Of a DNA stretch of 64,000 bases, positions 34,901-46,900 are shown in pieces (the first letter of the stretch is position 1; each line of letters begins with the position of its first letter). The position numbers and the translations under genes are program-made. Below the pieces are notes generated by a model that saw only the letters and a program-made list of their open reading frames with translations, did no database searches and was not told the DNA's origin. Origin of the DNA: Limnomonas spitsbergensis (Eukaryota; Chlorophyta; Chlorophyceae; Chlamydomonadales); assembly GCA_037349105.1 (NCBI GenBank), contig JAYJMM010000094.1, positions 2,294,001 to 2,358,000 of the forward strand, given 5' to 3'.

Positions 34901-37900
34901 TCCTCCCCCAAGGGGCCTGGTCCGCTTGCTCCAGAACCAGCAGCGTGATGTCATACGTCCTACGGTAACAGCGCGGATGTGGCTTTGGCCCAGGCTGCGC
35001 TGTTTTCTTAACTCTCACGGCTCCCACGGACGCCTCCCACGGGGTATAGCTTTCTTTCTTTCTGTCATACGCCCTGCTCTTTACTGCACTTGCCCACTGG
35101 GATCTGGGCCGCGTTCGCGGACCGCCCTCCCTGGCTGTAAACCCTGAAGCCTTTACCCTAAATCCTTGACCCCTAAGCCTAAAGCCAAGAGCCTCCAATC
35201 CCCTGGGGACGGGTCGGTGGTACCCTAACCACAATGATTCTGTGTATTTTGTTTTGATTTCCCCCCGAATCCCTTATCCCTCGTTGCGGGACCTGTAGGG
35301 CCTTGTATGCGCAAACAGCAATATAGCTGTATTCCTGTGTCGACTTTCCACTCATCTCTAACCCCTCGTTGCTGGACCCTGTAGGGCCTTGTACGGGTGC
35401 GCCGTAATCAGCAGTGGGACTTCATTTCCGAGGTGACCTTTTTCGCCGCCAGCGCCATCCGCTGCATCGTGTTTGACGACGCGGGGCTGGCCTGGGTTGG
35501 AGACGACGCGGGCCACGTCAAGGTGCTCCGCTTCAACGGAGACGACGCGCGGCTAGGCTTGGTCTCGAGCCTGCGCCGCGGTCAAGGCACGGGGAGCCCC
35601 GCCAGCTGCTCGTTACGCTGGGGCACGGCGCTGCTCGGGCGCCTCGGCGGCAGATCCCTTTCGCGGGACGCCCCGTGTGGGCAGCCAGGAGCCCCGGTGC
35701 CGTACCAGATCTCCGTGGCCGGGCCGGTGCTGCCCGCGCCGGAGGACTTTTCCAGCTCGGGCTCGGCGCCCACCCGCCGCGTAGGACGCCCGGCGGTTCT
35801 TGATGGACCGATCCGCTGCATGTTTGCGAGCGGGCCGCACGCGTGGATCTCGTCCGGCAAGCCCGATGCCGCAACCATCACTCTATGGTGTACCTCCACC
35901 TATGAGGTGGGTCCGCATGATAGGTTTTAGGGTGTACCCTGTTAACGAGGTGGGTCCGCATGATAGGGTTTAGGGTTTGCCCGGTTTACAAGGTGGGTCC
36001 GCATGAAAGGGTTGGGGTTTACCCTGTTAACGAGGTGGGTCTGCATGAAAGAGTTAGGGTTTAGGGTGGACCCTATTTACGAGGTGGGTCCGGATGAAAG
36101 GGTTTAGGGTTTGCCCGGTTTACAAGGTGGGTCCTGGTGAAAGGTTTAGGATCAACCCTGTTTCTGGGGACCACAGCTGCTCCCTGCTTCCCTACCGCCC
36201 CCCAGCTGCCCCCACAAGACCTAAAACCCTAAACCCTGAGCCCCACCTGCTTCCTCAGGATCTGGATAGCTGGGACTGCGCCTTGTACGGCCCCTGCACT
36301 ACCATGAAGACGCAGGCGTGGGGGCACGGGCCATCTGCAAACGCTCGGCGGCAGACTGGACAGGGCTCCAACACGTCACTGGACCTACAACGCGCCATGT
36401 CCGGGGAGGATGAGCCACATGTAAGGGGTGGGGGTGGGGGGTGAGGGGTTCTTGTCACTAGACCTACAACGCGCCATTTTCAGGGAGGAAGAGCCGCATG
36501 TAAGGAGGTGGGGTGAGGGTTAAGCGTTACTCCTCTGGCAACAAACAGAAAGCCATGTCTGGAGAGGATGAGCCGCATGTAAGGGGTGGGGGTGGGGGGT
36601 GAGGGGTTCTTGTCACTAGACCTACAACGCGCCATTTTCAGGGAGGAAGAGCCGCATGTTAGGAGGTGGGGTGATGGTTAAGCGTTACTTCTCTGGCAAC
36701 AAACAGAAAGCCATGTCCGGGGAGGATGAGCCACATGTAAGGGGTGGGGGTGGGGGGTGAGGGGTTCTTGTCACTAGACCTACAACGCGCCATTTTCAGG
36801 GAGGAAGAGCCGCATGTAAGGAGGTGGGGTGAGGGTTAAGCGTTACTCCTCTGGCAACAAACAGAAAGCCATGTCTGGAGAGGATGAGCCGCATGTAAGG
36901 GGTGGGGGTGGGGGGTGAGGGGTTCTTGTCACTGGACCTACAACGCGCCATGTTCAGGGAGGAAGAGCCGCATGTAAGGAGGTGGGGTGAGGGTTAAGGT
37001 TGTTTCTTATCACACCACCTAGGAGGAGCCATGTTTGGGGAGGAAGAACTGCATTCAAGAGATTAGGTGTAGGGGTTAGGGGCTTAACTCAATGGACCTA
37101 CAGAAAGCCATGTCCAGAAAGGAGGAGCAACATGTTAAGGGTGAGGGGGTATTTGCCTAGTTGGTGTCCTGCCCTGTTAATGAGGTGTGGCCTCCTAGCA
37201 CTTATTTTCCTGGAACTCATTTACAATGCAAACCCTAAAAATGAAACCCTAAACACCTTTAAACCATAACCATAAACCCTAATCATAAATTCATCTCAAC
37301 CACCGTGCCCCTCCTCCTCCTCCTCCTCCTCCTCCACCTGCAGGGCAGCGATAGGTGTAGGGTTTGAATCAAAACCCTGAACCCTAACACCCTTAACACC
37401 TCTCAACCACCGTGCCCCTCCTCCTTCTCCACTTGCAGGGCAGCGATGGATGTGGCACGGGCCTGGCCCCGATCCGCACCCAGGGGAATGGGGACGCCCA
37501 GTGGCGCATGCTCACTGGCCACGAAGGCGGCCAGGTCATCTTGTGGAAGCTGGGGGCGCGATTGCAACCCCAGCTGATCATCATGGACCAAGGCAGTCCC
37601 GTCAGGTAAATCAGTAGGAACAACCTCAAGGAGCAAGATCAGCCTTCAGAGGGGCTGACAGCCTCAGGAAGTGGAGTCATTAGTACCCCCCTGCATGCAC
37701 TGCTGTTACACAGCCCCTGGAGCACTCTAGGCCAGCCCCTAAAATGACTCGGCCCGCCCCGCCTCAGCCCCGACCAACTGTTTAGAATCCTCACACACAC
37801 CATGACCCGACCCCGTCTCCACCTGTCCCTCCGGGTCTGGATTCTTTTAACCCTCAACCACTGTGCCTTTCCTTCTAGAGGCATTGCCCAAACCCTACAT

Positions 37901-40900
37901 CGCTAACCGCTGCGTCTACCTTGCTAGTTGGCGTATTGCTTGAACCCTGGACTCTTAACCCTCAACCACTGTGCCTGTACTGCCAGGGGCATTGCGGTCC
38001 TGGAGCAGTACAACCTGATGTGTACTGGGCATGCCAGCGGAGAGATCCAGGTCTTCCAGCGGCCGGCAATAATGGGTTCTGGAGCGGCCGGAATGGGTGT
38101 ACCAAGCAGCCTGGATAATCTCCAACCGTCTACCTTTGGCCTGTACAGGTAAGGAGGTAACGCACCACGCTATCTGAAAAAACAGGAATGGGTCATGCTG
38201 TGAATCTGCATTGCCTTGTCGTTAACTTATGTTGGTATCCGTGTTCATTCCGGTATGCATCAGAGTATCTGACCTCCCTCTGAGGGGTTGCTGGGCGACC
38301 GACCCTAGGACGATTGGGAGCAACCTCAACCGGCCTACGTCCGGTGGCCCAAGCATCAAGGCTACTTCCACCAAGCCCTGTCTGAACGATGCCGGGTATC
38401 AGCTGAAGTGTCGCTGAGGCAGATCACGTATGCTGTGTTTTGAATGCTGACCTCTAGAAACTGTTACATACGAGAAACGGGTAGGTTGTTTTTTTATGTT
38501 TGTTATATTGTGTAGAATTTTCATCCTACCGGAACTGGTATCACGGCATGTGATGTTTAAACAGCTACCTCAACTGCTGGTAGGTTGAAACCGTATTACC
38601 GCTCCTGGTAGACCTCTGGGCTGCCAGGTTTAAGGCATCCAACCTGCATAGTGCATACCTACATCAGCACCTTCATGCATCTTGTCACATTCATTGTGTT
38701 GCACCATGTTTATTATTATTATTATTATCCGCGCACCTCAAAAACAATGCTTTGAACGCAGAGTCGAACCGCTTGTACGGTACCTTACGGGCATGCGTCT
38801 CCTTTTTCTTATGCTGCCAGGCTGAACAAGTTCTCCCTGTTTCCCACAGCGGACACCCCTTCAGCGCAGCTTCAAAGCGGTTTTACAGCACCTTACCTGT
38901 CTCTCTTTTTCGTATGCTGCCAGGCCCAAGAAGTTCTCCCTGTTTGCCCACAAGAGCCCCATGGTGCACCTGGTCAGCAGCGCAGCCAGCTTTGTGACGT
39001 GCTCCGCGCTCGGCACCATCCAGCTGTGGCACGCCGCGGACATTGCGCTGGAGGCTGAGCACAACGGCGTGCTGATCCAGCGCCAGGTCTCGGACGGACG
39101 CGGAGGCGTGGAGGGCGCAACATCACTCATGCAGAAGCCATCGGCAAAGATGTTAGGTAAGCAGTGAGGGGGGGGGGGGAGGCGCAACATCGCTCATGCA
39201 GAAGCCATCGGCAAAGATGATAGGTAAGCGCGGGAAAGGCTGGTAGCTAGGGGGCGTGGTCATACATTAGGTAAGCAGGAGGGGGGGCGCAGGGGGGGGC
39301 TGCGTGGGTGTTGGGACCTTGTGGGTGCCAAATCCCAGGGCAGAGATATTTGGTAAGCAGGGGGGGGTGCGCGGGTGGTGCTGAGAGGAGCATAGACAGA
39401 GTCGATATAGGTTCCTTGGCAGTGGATATTTGATGCATAGCCGGAGAGGATCTAGCATCTGACAATACCTAGGGATCTTCATGTGTCTATCTGGGGTTTA
39501 GACACAAATCTAGGGATCTAGGAAGAAGCTGGATCGAAGCTGGAAGGTGCACAAAATACTGCTTTTGTTCCTGCCCTGCACTTGCGAAGTGATCAGCCCA
39601 GAAGCCGCTCCGTAGAGCATGTCCAGGGGAGCAGCCCATGCCTCAGATGAGCCACTTGGACCCTTAAACCCTAAGCCCCAACTCGCAATGCGTTGCGTCG
39701 TGAAGCTGAGGGGCTGCTGCAGGCTGGCCGTGAGCGCAGTCGGGGGGGCTCCTCCTGCCACTCATGGGTCGCCTGCCCCTAGGCCCCAACTCGCATTGTG
39801 TTGTGTTGTGAGGCGCTGCTGAGAGCAGGCAGCGAGTGTAGCCAAATGAGCAGCTCGGGTCTCTGATGCGTTGCCTTCACCCTGGGCCCTGGGCTCCACC
39901 CCATACTGCGTTTTGTGCAGCTGAGAACCTGCTGCGTGCTGGCAGTGAGCACAGCGAGGCAAGCAGCTCGGGTCTCTGATGCTGTCATGCGTCACCTGAT
40001 ACCTGAGCCCCACCCCACACTGCGCTGCCTTCACCCCAGGCCCTGAGCCCCACCCCACACTGCGTTGCCTGCAGCTGAGAAACTGCTGCGTGCTGGCAGT
40101 GAGCACAGCCAGGCAAGCAGCTCTGGCCTGTCTCACAGCTCCAACCAGCAACACAACGACACGCGGCCGCGCACCAGCGGCAAAGCAGGTCGGCTCTACG
40201 GTGGCGGCAGGTCGAGCTATGCACACGAGGACCTCTTGCGCAGCGCATTGGGTGGGCAGGGTGGGGGGAAGGAGGCGGCCATGCAGTGTGAACTGCAGCC
40301 CTGGAATGTGTGAACCATACCTGGATCCGGATACATGTACATCATGTGTTGTTTAAAACCAGCAGTATGCCCAATTGTCGTTAAGTCCCGTTAATAAATG
40401 GAATCCTTGACCCCCTAGCCTGGGTTTGTCAGCCATGGGTCCTTCCCCCCCTCCCCTCCCCCTTGTCCCTCCCTTGCCCAACTATTGCCCCCCCTCCCCC
40501 CCCTATCCCCTTGTCCCTCCCTTGTCCCCCTATTGCCCCCCCCCCCCCTGTCCCCTTGTCCCTCCCTTCCCCACCGATTGCCCCCCTCCCCCCCTTCATC
40601 CCTAAACCCTGCACCCCTTGATTCATTCCCCCCCTCTATCCGACAGGACCGATTGGCTCTGCTCCTAATTCACGGCGGCCCACCGGCAATGGCGAGCACC
40701 CAAGCGCGGTGCGTGAAGGCAAATCATGAAAGGATTCCTCGGCTGAAATTCAAGTTGTGGTTTGCCTGTGGATCTATATGTGTGAATTACCCACCTGTGC
40801 AAATGTATGCATGTGAGTTGTGTGCCAGAATTTTTGAATGTGTGGATTGCTTGTCGGCGCAGCTCTACATGGACGAGGCCCTGCTGGATCGCCTCACGGG

Positions 40901-43900
40901 CGGCTCTCAGATGGCGGCTAGACACAGCCGTGCGGGATCTGCCGTGGGCTCAGACAACGGTGTGTGGGATAGTGTGTGGAGGGAGGCACATGCCAACAAA
41001 CACGCGTGTGTTGGGGGTGATGTATGGCTTGCCAATGAAGATGTGTGTGTGTGGGGGGGGGATGATGCATGGGGTGATCTGCTGCCTCTTCGGCCGCCTA
41101 CAGCCCAATGAGCAACAGTTGTGTGGGGGGGGTGAATCGCGACACATGAAGCGTGGCATGTCGAGAAACGTATGAAGAGGAGTGATCTGCTGCTGCATCT
41201 TGGGCCGCTTACAGCCCAATGAGCCACACCCTTAGTTGTGTGTGGGAGGGGGGATATATTGCGGCACGCCCACAAACGTCCGTTTGTGTGGGGAGGATCT
41301 GCTGCTAGCTCTGAAGCTGATCATTCATAACAAGGTGTGTGTGTGGGGGGGGGGGGGCACGGTAACAGACATGTGGGTGTGATTCTGTACGAGGGGGATG
41401 CGCGCTGTGACAAAAAAGAAACGTGTGGGGGAGGGCTTGGCGTGTAACTTGTGTTGAGGTGGGGGCATGGTATCGCTTCGCTCAGCTGCGCTCTCATGGC
41501 GAGCATTGGCCTGCTCTGCAACTCGAGGCATGCATAGGCTGGGTCTGCTCCTCAAGGAACGCTTTCCCTTGATTTGCTTTGCAAGCCGGCATCACCCAGC
41601 AAACTGCCCTTCATATTTCACCGTGGCACACCATTGCAGTACTGATTACGTGCCAGAGTACATCACGATGCGTGATGCAACGAGTTATGTAGGAGATCAG
41701 AGACTGCGGTGATCCCTGGATTTGTCCCTGTACTACACCCCAACTTTCACTGTACTACACCCCAACTGTCACTGTACTAAACTGTAGATTTGCTTTGCCT
41801 TCCCTCACAACTAACATTGTTTTGGGTCGAGGGATCCGTGAACTGACTAATTTCCGATTGTCAACGCCAGTTTCAGTCGTAAATTAAGAGTTTTTGTCGA
41901 CAGTTTGCCCTGAGGGCAGCATTAAATGAAATCATGATTAGTTGCCCGAGGGAAGGCAAAGCAAATCTACGGTTCCCCAACTGCCACTGTACTACATGCA
42001 GCCCTCACCCCAGGACCATTGCTACCCCCAATGCAGGTGAACAAGCAGTCGTGTCTCGATTCGGGACCAGCTGCCAAACCATTGACGCCAGCGAGCTGAG
42101 TTTGCAGAAGCTGGTGGGGACTGGCGCGTATGGGAAGGTGAGCCTCAGGCCCTCAGCGGGTTAATATTGGCATGGGTGGGCAGTCCGGGTGGCTCTGTCT
42201 CTTCCCCTCAGCTGGGTTGATGAAGAACCGAGTTTGCAGAAGCTGGCGGAAGCTGGCGCGTATGGGAAGGTGAGCCTCAGGCCCTCAGCGGGTTAATATT
42301 GGCATGGGAGGGCAGTCCGGATGGCTCTGTCCCTTCTCCTCAGCTGGGTTGATGAAGAACCGAGTTTGCAGAAGCTGGCGGAAGCTGGCGCGTATGGGAA
42401 GGTGAGCCTCAGGCCCTAAAGGCATTGTGGGTTGCTGCTCCCGTCACGGCTCCGCCTGGTGCAACAGAGCGCAGCGCATTGCGGCTGTGTATCGCTGTCA
42501 CGGCTCTGTTCGACAGAGGGAAGTCTGGCCAGAGGATGCTGCTGTCACTGTCCCGCTTGACGCAGGAAAGTAGTGTGGGTTGCTGTTGTTGTCATGGATG
42601 TTACTAGCGTTGCCGTGATTGGTATGGGAGGGCAGTGCGGGTTGCCCTGGCTCACTACACTGCTGTCATCCATGGACAGGTGTGGTTGGCTGGCTGTATA
42701 GGCAGTCAGGTGATTGTTACCCCCTAGTTCCTGTACCCCAAACCCGAACCCCTGTGCCCTAATTCCTGTACCCCAAACCCGAATCCCTGTGCCCTAATTC
42801 CTTGTCCAGGTGTGGCTGGCTGAGTGGACCGGCTGTCAGGTGGCGGTCAAGGAGATGTTGTGCTTTGGAAACAACGAGGAGGAGAACGCACGGGCATGGA
42901 CAGACATGCAGAATGAGGTGTGTGTATGTCGGCGTGGTGCCGGGCATGACAGACATGCAGAATGAGATGTGACTAGGAGTGTGTGTGAGGGTGAGGGGGC
43001 ATGCACAGGCGTGCATTATATGAGGTGTGTGCGCGTCCGTGAGTGCATGTGACTAATGTGGCTTTGGGAGGCACAGACGGGACATGCAGAATGAGATGTG
43101 TGTGTGTGTGTGTGTGTGCGAGCCCACTGCTCCGTGCCCACTTGCACTATTCCCACTACTTCATGCGCACTGCTCCTTGCCATGCCTGTGTGTGTGATTC
43201 CAGTATCATGTGCTTCAGCCCCCCCTCCCACCTCTTGACCCCTCCAGGTGCACATGTTGGGCTCCTTGTCCCACCCCAACTTCACCTCTCTTCCACACAC
43301 CTCACACCTCTAATTTCAAATGTCCATACCTCCAGGTGCACATGCTGGGCTCCTTGTCCCACCCCAACATCATGCGATTCATGGCCATCACGCTGGACCC
43401 CCCGATGATCATCATGCAGTACTACTCGCACGGCAGTCTGTTCTCCATATTGCAGGTAAGTGTGGATTGTGTGATACAGGGGGTAGGTTGTGACTGCACT
43501 ACTCGCACGGCAGTCTGTTCTCTATATTACGGGTACAGTTAAATGTGGGAAGTGTGACATATGGGATTCAGGGGGTGAGTGTACGTGCACGACTTTAATG
43601 GCGGCATGTTGTTATTTAAATGTATTACAGATGCAGATTAGTGTATTCAGTGTGAATGGTGTGATACATGGTATAGGTGTGACGTATTTACTCACTTGGC
43701 AGTTCTCCCTACATTGTAGTTGTAATTTAGTGTGGTTAGGTTTGAAGAGTGTGAGACAATAAGCAAGTGTGACTGCACTATTTGTATGGCAGCCCATTCT
43801 CTCTGCAGGCGTATTACTTTGCATCTGCCGAGTATTCCTTGTAGTGCCGTACCTTCTCCCCATACAGCGATTGCTTGAGATTCATGCTCGGCCGTGGGAG

Positions 43901-46900
43901 GCTGGAGCCCCCCCTCGTTGGACCCTAAACCCTCGTTGGACCCTAAACCCTCGCTGGACCCTCAACCCTCGCTGGACCCTCAACCCCCGCTGGACCCTAA
44001 ACTCTCGCTGGACCCTCAACCCTCGCTGGACCGTCACCCCCCGCTGGACCCTCAACCCTCGCTGGACCCTCAACCCTCGCTGGACCCTCACCCCCCGCTG
44101 GACCCTAAACTCTCGCTGGACCCTAAACTCTCGCTGGACCCTCAACCCCCGCTGGACCCTAAACTCTCGCTGGACCCTAAACCCCCGCTGGACCCTAAAC
44201 TCTCGCTGGACCCTAAACTCTCGCTGGACCCTCAACCCCCGCTGGACCCTCAACCCTCGCTGGACCCTCAACCCCCGCTGGACCCGCAACCCTCGCTGGA
44301 CCCTAAACTCTCGCTGGACCCTCAACTCTTGCTGGACCCTCAACCCTCGCTGGACCCTCAACTCTTGCTGGACCCTCAACTCTCGCTGGACCCGCAACCC
44401 TCGCTGGACCCTAAACTCTCGCTGGACCCTCAACTCTTGCTGGACCCTCAACCCTCGCTGGACCCTACACCCTCCTTGGACCTGCAACCCTCGCTGTAAC
44501 CTAAACCCTCGCTCGACCCTTAAGCCTCGCATCACTTTCTATAAGTCAAAGCAGCGACCACAGGGAATTTGGAACCTGACACCCTCCCCTGGCTGGACCC
44601 TGATGTTTAAACCCTCACAGCGTGCTCAAAAAGGCGACATGCGGTCGCGTCGCGAGCTGTCTTGGCGCAAGCGTCTAAAGATGTTGCGAGATATTGCCGC
44701 CGGCATGCACTACCTGCACACGCGGCGGCCGCCGGTCATCCACGGTGACCTGCGCTCACCCAACCTGCTGCTGGATCTGACCATCGAGAAGGACAGGCCG
44801 AGGTTTCATGTCAAGATCGCAGATTTCGGGCTGGCGAGGTGAGGATGCCGTGCATGTTTAGTGCTGGCCTGGTGACGATGTCGATGACCCTTGGCGACCT
44901 GCGCTCACCCAACCTGCTGCTGCACTTGACGATCGAAAAGGATTTAGGCCGAAAAGGCTATAGGCCGAAAAGGCCAAAAAGGCTATAGGCCGAAAAGGCC
45001 AAAAAGGCTAAAGGCCGAAAAGGCCAAAAAGGCTATAGGCCGATAAGGATATAGGCCTGATGATCGAAAAGGATATAGGGTTCAGTTCGCAGACCGTGGC
45101 TTTCGGTCTTGCCAGGTGAGGATACCGTGCAGGTAGTGTCATGGCCTGGTGTAACGCTTTTGTGACCACCTGTGGGAGGGCGTTCACGACATCTGGATCC
45201 TTTGGTCTAACCGGTGAGAGTGCTGCACCTGGGGGGGATGTGGGTGATCTATGCACCCCACTCATCCTGCTGTGGGACCTGATGATCGAAAAGGACAGGT
45301 TCTGTGTGTTGATCGCTGATTTTGTGCTGGCCGGGTGAGTTTGTCAGGCAAGCCCTAAACCCTTTACCCTAAACCCTGGACACTAAACACTGGACATAGA
45401 GTCCACATTAAGATAGCGGCCGTGGGGTTTGCGAGGAGAGGTTGTGGGGGAAACCCTCAACCCAGGACTTTTGAAACCATGGCCAAAAACCCTGTTCTCC
45501 TCCCTTGGGTGATCAATCAGGGCGGCATGAGCATCATGCTGCCAAAGTCCAGGAACCGCACAAACTTGTTGTCCTTTCAAAACTCGGAACCTTAAATCCT
45601 AGGCCCCAAAACCCTTGCCCCCCTCCCTGCTTGGATGATGAAGTAGGGCAGAGGCAAACTCATTCTTGAACCCCCAATTCTTAACCCTGAACTCAAAGCC
45701 CTGAATTATGAAGGTCAAAACCTTTTACCCTAAGATGATGAACTAGGGCAGCGGAAGCATCATGCTCTTGCCCCCAAATATTAACCCCAAACCCTATCTT
45801 TCATGCCCTTCACTTGTAGCTCGGAATTCCTGCGCCCTCCCCAGGATTTACAGACCACCAACAGACCCACCAACTGACCCACAGACCACCAACATAAACT
45901 ATAAACTCTCAACCCTACCGGTATGTTCCATGCTCTTAACTTCGTCACTTATGAACCTGAACTCTGCCTCATACTCAGGATGATGCATCAGGGTGGCGGT
46001 AACATCATGCTCTCCAAGAACACCAACTGCAACCCTAAACCCTATCTTCCAAGCTCTTCATTCAACCACTTATAAGCCTGGACCCTGCCTCATACTCAGG
46101 ATGATGAATCAGGGTGGCGGTAACATCATGCTCTCCAAGACCACCAACCCGCGGTGGACTGCTCCTGAGGTCATCCGGGACAGCCAAATCGGCACGGCCG
46201 GGGACGTGTACTCGTTCGCCATCATCATGTGGGAGATGCTGACGTGGCAGCAGCCGTATGAGGAGATGATGTCCGTGCAGGTACGAGGAAGGGAAGGGGG
46301 AGGACGTTACCTTCAGGTCCCCCCACTCATCATCCCGCCAGCAGTTCCCCGGCTCAACTGCCTGCCCGCCCTCTGTTCCTTCCTAACTTCCTGACCCCTG
46401 TTCCCCGGCTCAACCGCCTTTCCCTTGCCTGCCCTCCCGGCTCAACTGCTTGCCTGCCCGCTGTTCCTTCTTAATTGCTTGCCGATGTATGCTGGCTCAA
46501 CTGCCTGTACGATGTCTCCCGGCCCAACTGCCCCGCTGTTCTCCTGCCGTAGGTCATCTTCTCCACCGTTTCATACAATGTGCGGCCCGACATACCCGAT
46601 GATGACTCGGAGCTGCCTGGGAGCCCGGGGCGCACTCTGCCACAGGTATGCCCCTGGGGCTTGTCAGGGCGAAGCGTGTCCTGAGAAAGAAAGCACCGGG
46701 AATCAGCTTGTTCTGGAGAGGCATGTCCTGAAAACAGGGAGGCTTGTCTTTCGAAAATAACTTCATGTGGAAACGCGTTTCCTCAGACATCACTTAACCT
46801 TTTCTCCCCTCTACCTCTTAGCCCTTACCCCTTCTACCTTGAACCCTTTGCCCCCTCATCCTTGCTGCTAATCCCCCACTACCCCTTCCCACCCTTTGCC

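Noticed and set aside
40075..40314. Gene end at the TGA near 40314, making a separate propeller protein
   Set aside because: The donor at 40252 and the next two exons carry exactly the phases needed to reach the kinase exons; kept as an alternative in the exon notes.
43769..44620. Extension of the kinase exon upstream as a WTLNPR repeat protein
   Set aside because: The 18-bp repeat is intronic; the acceptor CCCTCACAG at 44620 has the right phase, and kinase homology begins right after it.
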